Below are positions 1 to 11,350 of a DNA stretch of 64,000 bases, piece after piece. The translations under genes were made by a program, and so were the position numbers. The stretch comes from Planoprotostelium fungivorum (Eukaryota > Evosea > Variosea > Cavosteliida > Cavosteliaceae): assembly GCA_003024175.1 (NCBI GenBank), contig MDYQ01000018.1, positions 1 through 64,000 of the forward strand, written 5' to 3'. The notes under the pieces are model-generated. The model was given only the letters and a program-made list of their open reading frames with translations. It did no database searches and had not been told where the DNA came from. Within the stretch, counting starts at the first letter, position 1; the number at the start of each line of letters is the position of its first letter.

Positions 1-46
1 GACGATTCGTACAGGTGAATACCTCATCGACACAACTATGTACAAT

Positions 47-1452
47 CTACTTCTTTTTACTCTTCATCTTCTTCTTTCCCTTTCCCTTCCTCCCTTTGAA
101 CGCTTTCGGTGTCGTCTGTGTTACTAGATGTGTCTGTTCTGTCACATTACCCTCCACCTCCGTCGTAACCATCTCTGTACTCTTCTCTACCTCCTTATCT
201 TCTTCCTTCTGTTCACCATCACCATCATCATCATCATGATCACGATGGTTCACCTCTTCCACCCTCTGAACTTTCGGTTTGGGTGACGTCATCACCTCTT
301 CTTCTCTCTGTCTCTTCTCTTTCTTCACCACAACGCTCGTACCACTCTTTGCTAAACCGACGACATTCCTCAGGTTAAAGACGGCGGTCAGCTTGCCCGT
401 GTTCTCTCTCATGTGACTCGTCATGATCTTCTCGTTCTCCAGCATCTCTTCAAACTTCCTCTTTAGAGCTTCGGTCTGGCTCATGGCACCTGATCCGTAT
501 CTCATGGTGGAGTCATCTTGTCCTCCACGGTCTGTCAGTTGTTGTCTGACGGTGCGTAGTTGGTTGCTGTGGGTGATGAAAGACTGCTGCGCTTCCGCGT
601 TGTTCTTTCGCAGGGTGGATTCTAAGACATCGAGGTGATCGGATGATGCAAACATGATGTGTTCGGCGCAGGTGTTGTAGGTGCTCTTCTGGACGGCGAA
701 GGCATCGAGGAGTTGACTGGTAGAGATCAATTTTGAATTTTAAATTCGAGATGTGGCGGGAGACCCACTTGATCTGGCTCGGACCCAACGTGTCGATCTC
801 GCTCATCTTGGACAGAACATCCGTTACATCTTCCATCGATTTGATAAACTGGCCCACTCTGACATTTGCCTCCTCTGGAGTACTCGAATTAGAGGTGCCC
901 GAATTGAACATGATGTCCGTGATCTCCGTCGCTCGACACCGACTCAACGCTTCCTCGAGGGGTTTCAAGCGTTCGACTTCGTTCGGGGTAGAGATCTGCA
1001 TGCAGATGTGATGGAATGTGATGACGATGCAGTGGGTCTTCTGTTCCGGTTTGAGTGATGAGATGGAGTCTGGAGGAGACACGCAGGTGATACGAGATGG
1101 GATGAGGAGGTGCAGTTTCTGGGCGAGGAGGCTCTGTGGTTCTCGTTGTTGTCGGAAATGGATGAAGATCCTGATGATGTGAGTGTCGATGAAGTTACGA
1201 GTGAGCTCACTTTTCGTTCAGAGAGTAGATCTCGCAGTGCTGTTGAACATGAGATGATGATTGGAGGGTGTGTCTCACCGTGAGTGCGTAATCTTCATCG
1301 CCATCGACTTTGAAGGACAGAAACAGTTTAGTTTTGAGCTCTCTCGTGATGCGATCTGCGGGAAGCACACCATGGACGTGCTGCAATTGATCTTCTGACA
1401 TGTAGAAACAACAATCTCCTTCGAATATCTTCATATTTGGCTCCAAGGCCAT
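47..1452 (-). CDS. Unrecognised protein with basic Lys-rich tail (left copy)
   Basis: Spliced minus-strand gene. Exons, in coding order, lie at about 1279-1452, 1211-1239, 769-1170 and 47-716, joined by GT-AG introns that keep frame. The protein is about 425 residues. It starts MALEPNMKIFEGDCC, has a beta-rich first 150 residues, then a predicted helical middle with repeated hydrophobic heptads (LDVLESTLRKNNAEAQQ), and ends in an acidic stretch (DHDDDDGDGE) followed by a Lys-rich tail that could be a nuclear signal. I do not recognise the family. It is divergent from the DEAD-box helicase gene, with about 200 bases between the two starts, which suggests a shared promoter. Splice sites are inferred, but the in-frame joins make coding status convincing. 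Confidence 0.75.
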
Positions 1453-1654
1453 CTTCTCCTCTTACATACGTTAATCATAAAGTGGATTCAAGTTGTATCA
1501 CCTTGAGTAGCCAGACGGATCCATCTTTGAGAGGAGAAAAATAACGATCGATTCATGCCAGCTCCTCAGACATTCATCTAACAGTTACTTCATGTGATGT
1601 GATGTGATCTCCCGCCATTCTACAACCCACAGACCAAATTGCACAGAGGCAGAG

Positions 1655-3851
1655 ATGATGGAGGGAGAGGTAGAGGAAGAACCTGAATTCGTACCACTTC
1701 GAAAGAAACAGAGGAACGATTACGGACAAGAAGATAATCATGTCCCGTCATACTACCAAGAGACAAGCGAGGCGTCCAATCGATCAGAAGAAGACGTGAT
1801 GATGTTGAGGAAGATATATGGTATAGAGGTGAATCAGATGTCACATGATCACCATCTGATCTTGATTCAGATCGATGGAGAACACTGTCCCAATCCAACC
1901 ACCAATTTTTATGAAATGGGCCTGCCTACAGACATCATCTATCGTCTCTTCCATCTTGGCATAGAGGTCAGATGTCATCTTTCACTTCTTTCTCACGTCT
2001 CGCAGTATCCCACACCCATCCAGATGCAATGTTGTCCAGCCATTCTCAGCGGTCGAGACGTGATCGGTAATGCAGAGACGGGATCCGGAAAGACATTAGC
2101 TTACGTCCTGCCCCTCCTCGTTCATCTCCGACACAGAATGCAATCCGAAACATCTGTAGAACCGAACCGAGGTGATCATCTCCGCTTCCAGACATCTCGA
2201 TCATGATCCCACCCTCCATCATCGAGATCTCATCTGACGATAGGTCCCATCGGTTTGATTCTCGTACCTACAAGAGAACTGGTCGAGCAAATCTTCCAAG
2301 AGATCGAAAAATTCACGAGCCCAACTCGAAATCCTTATTTGAGCCACACGATACCCACAACTCATCAGCATGAGGTGATACCTCGAATCGAATTATCATC
2401 GATATCTCTCTTCGTGGGCAACGGTAAAACCATTGAACGAACGACAGTACCTCCCACAGGTGCAAGAGTACAGAGATGGAGACCTATTGTACAGTCACGT
2501 GACTCCAAATCTACCCACCGCCAAGATATTGGGTGTCATCGGAGGTGATTTTCCTCGATTTTCACCGAATTTCCACCGACATCCTCAGGCGTCTCGGTAC
2601 AGTCCCAATTGTCATCGATTCATAGATCTGGCGTGGACGTTGTCATCGCTACACCCGGCAGGCTATTAGACCTCATCGATCGTGGCGCCATAACAACCGA
2701 CAGGTGAGACGAAGTTGGTATCCTACTCTTCTCTTCTTCTCTTCTCCTCCATCCTTAGCTTGAAGATGCGTTCGTTTTCTCAGGAGTATTTTAAAGGCTG
2801 ACGTACTTGGTGTTCGACGAGGCCGATCGCATGCTGTCCTTGAACATGGAAGACCAACTCAGGAAGGTAGGATGTCGACGTCGACACGCGTACAAGTCGA
2901 CATGACTGAGATGTCGACAGTTTGTGGCGGGGTGTACGCAGAGTGTGAGGCAGACGCTGTTGTTCTCTGCCACCATGCCTACCTCTGTCACTCGATTGGC
3001 CAGATCAGCCGTAATGAATCCTATCTACATCGCGGTGGGAGAGGTAAAGTGTCGACGTTCATTATTCCTCTGCAGAGATTGAACGGGACAGGTGGGACAG
3101 TTGGCACAGTCCGTCATACACAATGTCGTTTTCGTCGACAACAAGGATAAGAGGGTGAGGGAGGTATCATGTCACGTGACTGATGACGTCATCAGTCGTC
3201 ACTGTTACGGCTGCTGCGTGAGACACCTCGCCCACCCGTCATCGTCTTCTGCAATCACTCTTACGTCGTGGATCGCGTTGTAGATTGGCTGAAGGAGGAA
3301 CAATTTCACGCGGTAGGTATCCATAGCAACAAATCCCAAAACTACCGTAATACCGTAATGAAGACTTTCAGAGAGGGTGAGAAGTTTCCGAGAAAATCTG
3401 ATGAGATCTCAACGTCGACAGGAGGCGTCGACGTCCTCGTGGCCAGTGATCTCGTCTCGCGAGGTATCGACGTGGCAGAGGTATTTTATTTCCATTTAAT
3501 TAGCATCTACAACGAGGCAGGTGGAGCACGTGATACTGTACGATATACCGGACACCATCGAGGATTACGTGCATCGATCGGGCAGGACGGGTAGGAAGGG
3601 AAGGGAAGGCTACTGTTCGTCTCTACTAACTTGGCATTGCAAAATCGCCCCCGAGTTGAAAAAGTTGTTGAGAGAGGCGCAGCAACAGATGCCCGTGGTG
3701 AGTCGACGAGATGATGGAAGATGAAGAGGTGACGGGAGTTGATGATGGACAGGAGTTGGAGAGGGATACGAGGTTGTTTGGAAAGGATATCGTTTCTACC
3801 GAGTTTGGAGACCATCCGAGGGACAAGATGAAGTATAAAAGTTTGAGATGA
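1655..3851 (+). CDS. DEAD-box RNA helicase, DDX59-like (left copy)
   Basis: ATP-dependent RNA helicase encoded in about eleven short exons. Motifs read in order across introns: Q motif (YPTPIQMQ), motif I AETGSGKT, Ia [10 protein letters not shown], Ib [14 protein letters not shown] (VFDEADRML), III SAT ([10 protein letters not shown]), [17 protein letters not shown] and [12 protein letters not shown]. All catalytic motifs are present, so the enzyme should be active. The N-terminal region (RKIYGIEV, then a conserved DGEHCPNP) and the PTPIQMQ form suggest the DDX59/DDX41-like group. The assignment to DDX59 is by memory of family sequences and is only moderate. The start at 1655 ([11 protein letters not shown]) is preferred; an in-frame codon at 1604 is possible. 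Introns at 2867-2920 and 3155-3195 are full of short palindromes. Confidence 0.85.
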
Positions 3852-3874
3852 CCCGTTTTATCATACAAACAACA

Positions 3875-4200
3875 TCACGCCTGTTCATCATCGGACGGTG
3901 GCTGTTGTATCTGTGTGTCTACGTCAGAAGATTCGAGAGGATGATAGTCACCAGCATGAGCTTCGCATAGAGGGAGGAGTGGAAATGTTGCTGAAATAGG
4001 GGGCTCTCATTGATGAGAAGAGATGTCAAAGATTCGTATGTCTTTTCTTCGATAGAAAATCCTCTCGTCGAATGAAAGACAATATCCAATGTCCCTCCCT
4101 CTAATGTCTCAATGCATACCCGTCTTTCGTCGATACAGGAAGCTTTTCTAACGCCTCCTATTCGCTCTACCTCCGCGACGGCGTCTCTGGCCTCTGACAT
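3875..4200 (-). CDS. GSKIP-domain protein (left copy)
   Basis: A small protein of about 94 residues that matches the GSK3-interacting protein domain: VCIETLEGG near the start of the core, then YESLTSLLINESPLFQQHF and AKLM. In animals GSKIP binds GSK3-beta and PKA; the domain also occurs in CLUH-type proteins. A final intron (right-arm equivalent 31906-31946) joins AKLML to a short tail IQQPPSDDEQA; without splicing the frame ends at once in a similar-length tail. The gene is convergent with the helicase gene, whose stop is 24 bases away. Confidence 0.7.
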
Positions 4201-4436
4201 GGCAGTCGTGCTGATGATTGTTGATCGTTGATTGAGACGAATGACAAGAAATTTTCAAGAATCCATCGTATAGAAGCTTTACGTGAAGGTGCGTTATCTG
4301 TCATGGAACATCTTGCAGAGAATGTGTGTCGATGAACGAGTACAGTTTTCATACTATCGTTTATTCCAGCTCTTCATTGTTGAAAAATGGGTAAAGACCC
4401 GCGTCTATGTATAATGGTATGGTGATCGTTTTGTGA

Positions 4437-4697
4437 TTATCCTGCTGAGACGACACGTACAACGCCTCTTGGGTTGGCAGTAGAGTCCATCTTCTGTTCT
4501 TCCATCGTCTTCTCAGGCTTCGTGTCCTTCGTGAAAAAGTGTGGACTGCTGTGTCTCCTCTGAAGCATCGATGCGTTGGGCTTGAACTCCTTCTCCTCCA
4601 TCTTGATGAAACGCACTCGTGGGTGCTCGAAGCTCTTGCGCTCCTCCACCATGTTGTTGTTGCTCTGTTCTGGACGGTGTATGCTCAAGTTCTCCAT
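4437..4697 (-). CDS. Small hydrophilic orphan protein, 86 aa (left copy)
   Basis: A single uninterrupted frame of 86 residues, rich in Glu, Lys, Asn and Ser, with the core FEHPRVRFIKMEEKEF and a C-terminal RGVVRVVSAG. It has no predicted membrane segment or recognisable domain. The frame is preserved in both arms. It is preceded by an A-rich leader of about 50 bases and followed by an AATAAA-type signal about 80 bases downstream, as expected for a short expressed gene. Function unknown. Confidence 0.55.
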   Translation of the reverse strand: MENLSIHRPEQSNNNMVEERKSFEHPRVRFIKMEEKEFKPNASMLQRRHSSPHFFTKDTKPEKTMEEQKMDSTANPRGVVRVVSAG

Positions 4698-4911
4698 CTT
4701 CTTTGTCTTTTCTCTTTGGTGTTGGTGTTACGAATGTCTTTCGCTGTTCGTGTTGTCCGTTCGGTTTATGGCTTTTCTTTGAGCGTGCTTAGTTCTCACT
4801 TTTTGTGGAAGGCTTAGGTGATTTGAGACGCTTTACAATGAAATTTCCCATAGAAATAGCATTTTCATCATTATCGGAGGCACCCTTCAGAGAAGCAGAC
4901 GAAAGGCGATC

Positions 4912-7824
4912 ATGTCGGGTGATGCTCATAAAGAGAAGGATTAAATGTTCTGAATGATTTCGTAGGGTGGTTCGATACCAATCGTTTCGTTGCGTTTGAG
5001 ACGGTGACAAAAGATGAGATCGCGGTCTATTTGGATCTGTTTCATCAGATGGACAATGGGACCGGTGTTGTGACGGGTGAATTGTTCAATAGAATAGCAA
5101 TTGCTGACTGAGTCAGGCGCGGATGCAAAGTCATTCTTTCCTCAATCGGGTCTTCCAAAGCAACAACTCGCAGTCATCTGGTAGTGTACATTTTGAATTA
5201 CTGCAAAAATAGTAAACAGTGAATGATTCCATCTCAGGAGAACTGCTGACGTCGATCTTGATTCCCGCCTGAATTCTGCGGAATTCGTCTTAGCCATGCA
5301 TCTCTGTTCAGCTGCTCTACTGGGTTACGAGGTACGACCCTCAAGATCGACTTTCATTCGCTCGTCTGAATCATCGCAGATACCCACTTCGTGGATGTAT
5401 CCCGTCCCGGACATCGCCTCTGCCGATTTAGCGAACAACATGCAAAACATGCACATCCACGCTGCACCCAATCATCAGGTAACCTCCTATTCACAAGAAG
5501 AACGACACCTCATCCCTCGTATCAGGCACCTGCAAGAGGCGCTCGACCTCCTCCACCCAATCATCCTCCCAACACATCTCGTCCACAACAGCCTCCACCA
5601 CATCACACCGTACAACCACACCTCCCGCCAAATCCAATCCACCAGAACGCACCATCCACCTACAACCAGCCCCCTCCTCCCTCCCGTGTTCCCGCGCAAA
5701 CTGTACAGAGGGGACCCCACCAGCCCCTCCCCCAGCCCGTACGAACTACAACTGCCGTCGTACCACCTCCAGCTGCCGCGGCAGCAAACCAAGCTAGAGG
5801 AAGGGTCTTACCTATGGCCAAGCGAGCCGAATTAAAGGCGGCCAAATTCGCGCAAGAAGAAGCTGAGAGGGCCGCGGCAGCTGCGGCACCCGTTGTCCTC
5901 TACGGTTTCGAGGATCCACAGGCGATGAACTGGTTGTGGGTGAGGAGATGACGTGGAATGACGTGGAATGACGTCACCAGCCGAGTCACGGTGTTGCGGT
6001 GAATCAGCAGAACGTACCACCTTATGTCATGCCGACACCACCGCCTTCAGTTCAGACGACGATCGGGTTCTTCTGGTCTTTCATCAATGTGATCACTTTT
6101 TTATCCACCATCATCACCCAACATCGGTGGATCCAACCATCACATCATCCATCATCATGACCTTCACCATCGCACCTTCCACCACCTGACATTACGATCA
6201 GCAAGACTGGACATCGATACAGAACTACGTCGTCCCCCAGATGAACAGTCAATCCTTCACTGAATCCATGCTCAACATCCGCAGCTCCATGGGCTCTTCC
6301 GATCAGCTTCGCCTCTTCCCACTCAAGGTCTTCGACAAGGGAAACATCACCACTGTCTACTTTTTATTTCTCGTCGACAACCGCAAATGGGGCATGATGA
6401 CGAGAGTACAAGGTGGGAAGATCTGCAGTTTCTGGGCCAAGACGGATCCGTTAGATGGAGACTTTCCAGAGGTGTGAAATTTCATCGAAATGAAACTGAA
6501 GGGTGAAGCTGACGGAGGGGCTGACACCCAAACTGGTGATCGCGCAAGAGCCACGCAGAATCCTGTGTTACGATGGAAAAGTCATGGAAATCTACGACGA
6601 AGAAGACGAGATAGCGGCCATGTGAGTACTGTGAAATTCTGATGAAATCTCACTGACATCCGTCAGGCGTGACCCAAACGTCCCGTTGGGTCTCATGGTC
6701 GGAGAGACCATGGGATGGAGCATTCGAATGTCATCCACTCTCAAATTCGAGAGCCACACGCCCAAAGCCATGATCTACCACCCTCCCGAACTCTCCGGAC
6801 AATGTCTCGTCCCCGGAACCATCGTTACCAAGCCGACCCAAAGTGACGTACCCGAATTGGGCGTCACCATCATTGAATCGAAGAGTGGTGCGGTGGATCC
6901 ACTGGTGTTACAGTACCACATCGCCACCAGGGCCACACGTCTGAGCCCGATGTATGTCAACGAGAGGTGAAAACGAGGTCGAGTGATGCGGTGATGACGT
7001 CATAGGTTCGTGCAGTGTCCCCGCCCGACGGACAGGCAGATGGCCGGTCTGAAGGCCCCCACTCTGAAGATCAACTATACCGTCCCAGCCGTCCAGCGTT
7101 ATTTAGATGTGAGACATGATGATGACGATGATGTCGATCGCGATGATGAGCTCATTCGTGTCAGGATACTGGACTTCGAATCCAACCTGGAGAGAGCGTC
7201 ATAGAGTTCGCCAAGAGAGGTTACGCACAAGTGGCTCTGGATTTCACCTACATCATGCCATCCGAACCCAACATGAGCGGTGTCATTGAGAGGAGAATGG
7301 GCGACTGCGGAGGTTTAAACTCCGTCTTTGTCGGTATCCTGAGGTGACCATCACATCATCACGCATCATCTGATGGAGGGAAGGGCCAACGGTGTACCGG
7401 CTCGACTTCTCTATGGGAGACACGCAAAGTCTACGGGTGTGGGACAGACAGAAGAGATCCACATTCAGAGTCAATTTTACGTCGATCATATTGGCTGGAT
7501 ACCCACCGATGTGACCATGTGTGTTCACGGAAAGAACCCCAGGTGAAGAGACGATCACCATCACCATCGCCACATCACATTAGACATGAAGACGGAAGGT
7601 TGACAGGTTGCAGGTATGATCCTCAGGACTGGAAGAGCTTGTTATACAACTTTGGCTGGGACAATGGAAAGTTTCTCACTTTCACCATTCAGCTCTCGTC
7701 CGAATTTGACAGCAACGCCCACCTCTTAGATCGCAGGAACCTCAACGATTACCCGCAGTCCTTCTCTTTCTACGGAAAGTGTGTCGCCTCTTCACCTTCA
7801 TTCGAGGCAGAACGCCTCTTCTGA
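4912..7824 (+). CDS. EH-domain / transglutaminase-like fusion protein (left copy)
   Basis: About fourteen exons (first at 4912-4918, last at 7614-7824). Residues 1-130 form an EH domain: MSGWFDTNRF, LDLFHQMDNGTG, SGLPKQQLAVIW, NSAEFVLAMHL, then IPTSW. EH domains bind NPF motifs in endocytosis. A Pro/Gln/Ala-rich linker of about 150 residues follows. The C-terminal half contains a beta-rich region and a transglutaminase-like core: catalytic Cys in RMGDCGGLNS, GVPARLLYGRHA, His in IHIQSQFYV and Asp in GWIPTDVTM. The triad is intact, so it could be a protease or cross-linking enzyme. The junction between linker and catalytic half (exons 5981-6088 and 6202-6471) is the least certain splice, and two adjacent genes cannot be wholly excluded. 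Confidence 0.7.
6480..6495. repeat. Intronic hairpin TTTCAT-CGAA-ATGAAA
   Basis: A 6-base stem with a 4-base loop inside an intron of the EH/transglutaminase gene. Related stems lie in introns at 52490-52507, 59622-59639 and 60249-60270, in other genes. Confidence 0.75.
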
Positions 7825-7986
7825 TAAATGTCCTTCGTTGGTCCTTCTTACTCTTCTTTTCTTTGTCGTCTGACTAGGATTTGAGTGATAAGCGATGGGT
7901 GCGGCGCATTCGCATTATGCAGTCGAAGCGCGAATGTCACTTCGTTTCGGAAACAAGCATCATCATCGGTGCGGGCCTCTATATAT

Positions 7987-8901
7987 ATGGTAGAATTCAA
8001 AGTGGTCGTGGTGGGCGGTGGAGGCGTGGGGAAATCAGCTCTCACAATTCGTTTCATGAGAAACTTTTTCGTTGAAGAATATGACCCAAGTGAGTATGCA
8101 ACGATCCAAACCGATTTCATACGAGTCATATCATATATCAATTTATCCGCTGAACGAAGAGATCACACCATGATGGTCGATTACATCTACATCTTGGGAA
8201 CATACAAAGATTATATACAAATAGACTGAAACAAGTTTAGCGATAGAAGAGAATTACCGAAAGCAGGTCCAAGTCGACGAGGATGTTTGTCTGTTGGATA
8301 TCCTCGATACAGCCGGACAGGAAGAGTTCAACGCCATGAGAGATTCCTACATGCGAGGTGGACAGGTATGTTCTCATTCACGTAAATTCTCTTCCTTCTC
8401 ATCACCATCCCAGGGGTTCATTTTGGTCTACTCCATCATTGACCGAGAGAGCTTCAACCGAATTCCATTATTACACGCACATTTACTCCAAACGAAAGAG
8501 AATCCAATAGTTCCCTGCGTTCTCGTGGGTAACAAGAGTGATATGGCCGAGGATCGAGAGGTCTCTCTCAACGAGGGACAACAACTGGCTAAATCCTTCA
8601 ATTGTCCGTATCTAGAAGCTTCCGCGAGAGATCGTGTCAATGTGGACGAGGTGAAGACATGCGGAATGAGCTCCATCTGATTCTCATTCTCAGATCTTCT
8701 TCGAAGTGGTCCGACAAGTGCGAACGCAGGACGATAAGAACCCAAACAAATCGAAGAAAAAGAAGGCAGGTTTCTGCTCTTTACTGTGAACGTCTCTTCT
8801 TCTCTGTTTGTGTCGGTCGTGGGAGGACATATTTCATTTCTTTTGTCGAATTATTTGTGATCTACAAAGCGCAAGAAGCGGTTGGCCTGTTGCGGTCTTG
8901 A
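7987..8901 (+). CDS. Ras-family small GTPase (left copy)
   Basis: Five exons. The first encodes [20 protein letters not shown], a P-loop with the Ras-type start; next come [21 protein letters not shown] and EASAR, i.e. G1 and G3-G5 intact. Gly replaces nothing at the codon-61 Gln, which is present. The effector loop reads [12 protein letters not shown], close to Ras/Rap. The polybasic KSKKKK precedes the final intron (8770-8869). With the best splice the tail is [11 protein letters not shown] and has no CaaX cysteine. The alternative frame of the last exon reads [10 protein letters not shown] and continues, so the real C-terminus and lipidation are unresolved. A TATATATA run overlaps the start codon. 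Confidence 0.85.
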
Positions 8902-9166
8902 CACGTTATTTCAAGCTAGGAGACCTGACACAAAGTCCGTCAAGTTCTAGCCTCTAAATACACTCTAATAGCCTGCAAAAGGTAAGAGTTCGAGAGAGAA
9001 TGTTGTCCATCTGATTGATTGGCTAATCAGAGAAAACTCGTCCTGCATTCAGCTCCGCAGCTATTTCTGTATCATCCGAATCATAGCTAAGCCACGTAGA
9101 GAACATACAGGTATCATTTTGGCCTTTACGGCTCAAAGCTGATTGCGTGATCTAGGTTGCATTTCG

Positions 9167-10626
9167 ATGGATCATTCACCAGCAACGCCCACTCGAGCGA
9201 ACGGCTCTCAACCGGTCGTAGATAGTAGTACCCGTGGTTTATTCGCACAGGTGCTTCGCCATTCTATTTCAATGGCACGCGATCTGTCAAGGCTCTCAAG
9301 CTGACCTCCACACAGGTATTCGATCTCATCAACAACTTCGTGGACGATATCCACAAGGTCGAAGCTGCCGAACAGAAGAAGCAACTCTTGATTGGGGTAA
9401 TCATTCCATTTGTCTCCCTCTGATGCATCAAGATTGGAAACCTAAGATTGCACATGGAGACTCTCAAGAACAATATAGAGTCTAAGGAGGCCGCTCTCAC
9501 TTCCGCAGAAGAGGCCGCTAGACGTCGCGTAGAAACACTCATTCCGACACCACCTCCGGCACCCTCTAAGAAGACGAAAGCCGTCTCTACCCCTCCACAA
9601 GGAGATGACGAGAGTAAATCACCAGATCGTCCTCGATCCGCCCGCATCGCCAACCGAAAGAAGAAGCAGAAGAAAGATGTGTCTTCTCCAACCATCCTCG
9701 CAGCCCCACCTCCATCACACAAGAAGCCACCGACAGAAGAACCAACACCTATGGTCACAGAGAACAGACCCGACACCCCTGCAGATGTGGACTCTGCAGA
9801 CATGATGGAAGGTACCGACGAAGGATACGACACTGCTGAAGAAGACATGCGCGAGGAGGGATCTGGAAAGAGGAAGCCCATGACCGAAGAAGAGAAGTCT
9901 AACCGAAAGAGGAGGGGCAACCTGCCCGAGATGATCACCAACGCCCTCAAGAGATGGATCGTAGAGCACTGGGCCCATCCTTATCCCAGCGATGAAGAGA
10001 AGGTCAACCTCTGTGCCACGACGGGCCTCACCCTCACCCAGCTCAACAATTGGTTCACGAATTCGAGGAGGAGATACCTCAAGCCCAAGCAGGGGGGATA
10101 CAGGGGTCAGTTCGAGCCGCCCACCACTCACCAGGTACATCATCTACCTCTAATCATCACGATGCAACGTTGACGCGTCCTACAGGTGGAAGCCATTCTG
10201 ATCGATGAGATCACCAACTCGGCCATGATGGCCAGACATCAGACCGCAGCCGCCGCAGCTGCCCTCGTGCAGAGCTCCGGCCTCGTTCAGCCCGGTGGTC
10301 CTCTTCCCTCCTACTCCCTTCCAGCTTCTCAAGATCCTGCCGCCTTCGCTAACGGCCCCATCTACGGCATCAACGGCCAACCCTACGCATACGATCCCGC
10401 CTACATGCCCTACAGACCTCCCTACGGACGCCCCGGCTACCCATACGTACCCATACCACCACACGGTATGCCTCAGGGATCTCACGGTGAGGCACCACAG
10501 GCTCCTACACCAGCAGCGGCTGCGGCGCCACCTGCATCAGAGGTAGCAACGCCAGCGGCACCGGCTGCAGCTGCACCTCCAGCTGCGTCGCAGGCTGAGC
10601 CCGCTATTAAGGAGGAAGGTAATTAA
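9167..10626 (+). CDS. TALE homeobox transcription factor (left copy)
   Basis: Four exons (9167-9250, 9292-9396, 9433-10134, 10186-10626), about 443 residues. The N-terminal 110 residues are helical (VFDLINNFVDDIHKVEAAEQ) and could dimerise. Residues about 220-280 are a TALE homeodomain: RRGNLPEMITNALKRW, HPYPSDEEK (the three-residue loop), then LNNWFTNSRRRYL with the helix-3 WF-N-R signature. A Thr at the position usually Ile or Gly in MEIS/PBC factors is unusual. The C-terminus is Ala/Pro/Tyr-rich and disordered. It is followed by an AATAAA signal right at the stop codon. The arms differ only near the 3' end by a 6-base indel in an Ala/Pro run. Confidence 0.88.
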
Positions 10627-10639
10627 TAAACGTATAGAA

Positions 10640-11138
10640 AGGCGGGGTATGTTGAGTCCACACCATCGCGCACCTACGATGTGCTGATGAGGACGACCCT
10701 CACCTCTACCAGAACCAAGACGTATCCACGATATCGTCTTCACTTACAGCTACCCTCGTTTAGACGTGCACGTGTCTGTCAATCTCAACCACCTTCTGAA
10801 ATCTCCCCTCTGCGTACATTCGAAGATGGGAAGGGTCTGCGTACCTTTCGATCCACACAAGTGTGATGATTTTGATCCCTCGAGCATATCAGACCTTTCC
10901 ACCCTCGTCGAACAGTTGAGAGACAACCGGTCGATAAAGAGGAAGGTGAGATGATGATGACGGTGGACATGTCACCGTGATGATGATGATGGAGGCTGAA
11001 AGAGAGACAGACGGTAAAGAGGTCGTGCTGACGGATCTGGACGAGCACGTAATTCTTCTCAGAGAAATTTGTGGTTCCTTGAAGGCAGCCATACAGAAGG
11101 AGAAGGCACCCGCAGTCAAGGACGCAACTGATTTTTAA
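10640..11138 (+). pseudogene. DNA primase small subunit, 3' fragment (left copy)
   Basis: The sequence encodes the C-terminal part of eukaryotic PRIM1: HDIVFTYSYPRLDV, NHLLKSPLCVHSKMGR and FDPHKCDDFDP are close to the family consensus, and after an intron the frame ends in KDATDF and a stop at 11138. The N-terminal two thirds with the catalytic Asp residues are absent; the upstream space is taken by the homeobox gene. This copy also lacks 4 bases just before the IVFTYSYPRL codons compared with the right arm, which breaks the frame there. It is most likely a partial duplicate left beside the homeobox gene. Confidence 0.7.
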
Positions 11139-11350
11139 ATATTAATACAAGATGGAACATGATCTTTGTGATGTGATGAACACGGTTACTGGCTGTCTTT
11201 GTAAGCAATATATATACATCACTTTGTCTAAAGTGGACGAATACTGCGATCCACGAAATATTGAAATGTCGCTTGGGGGAGAGAATTTTATCTTCCCATC
11301 ATCAAAACATACAAGTTCGACGAGCAACAACAGTAGCAGTGCACAGAAGG

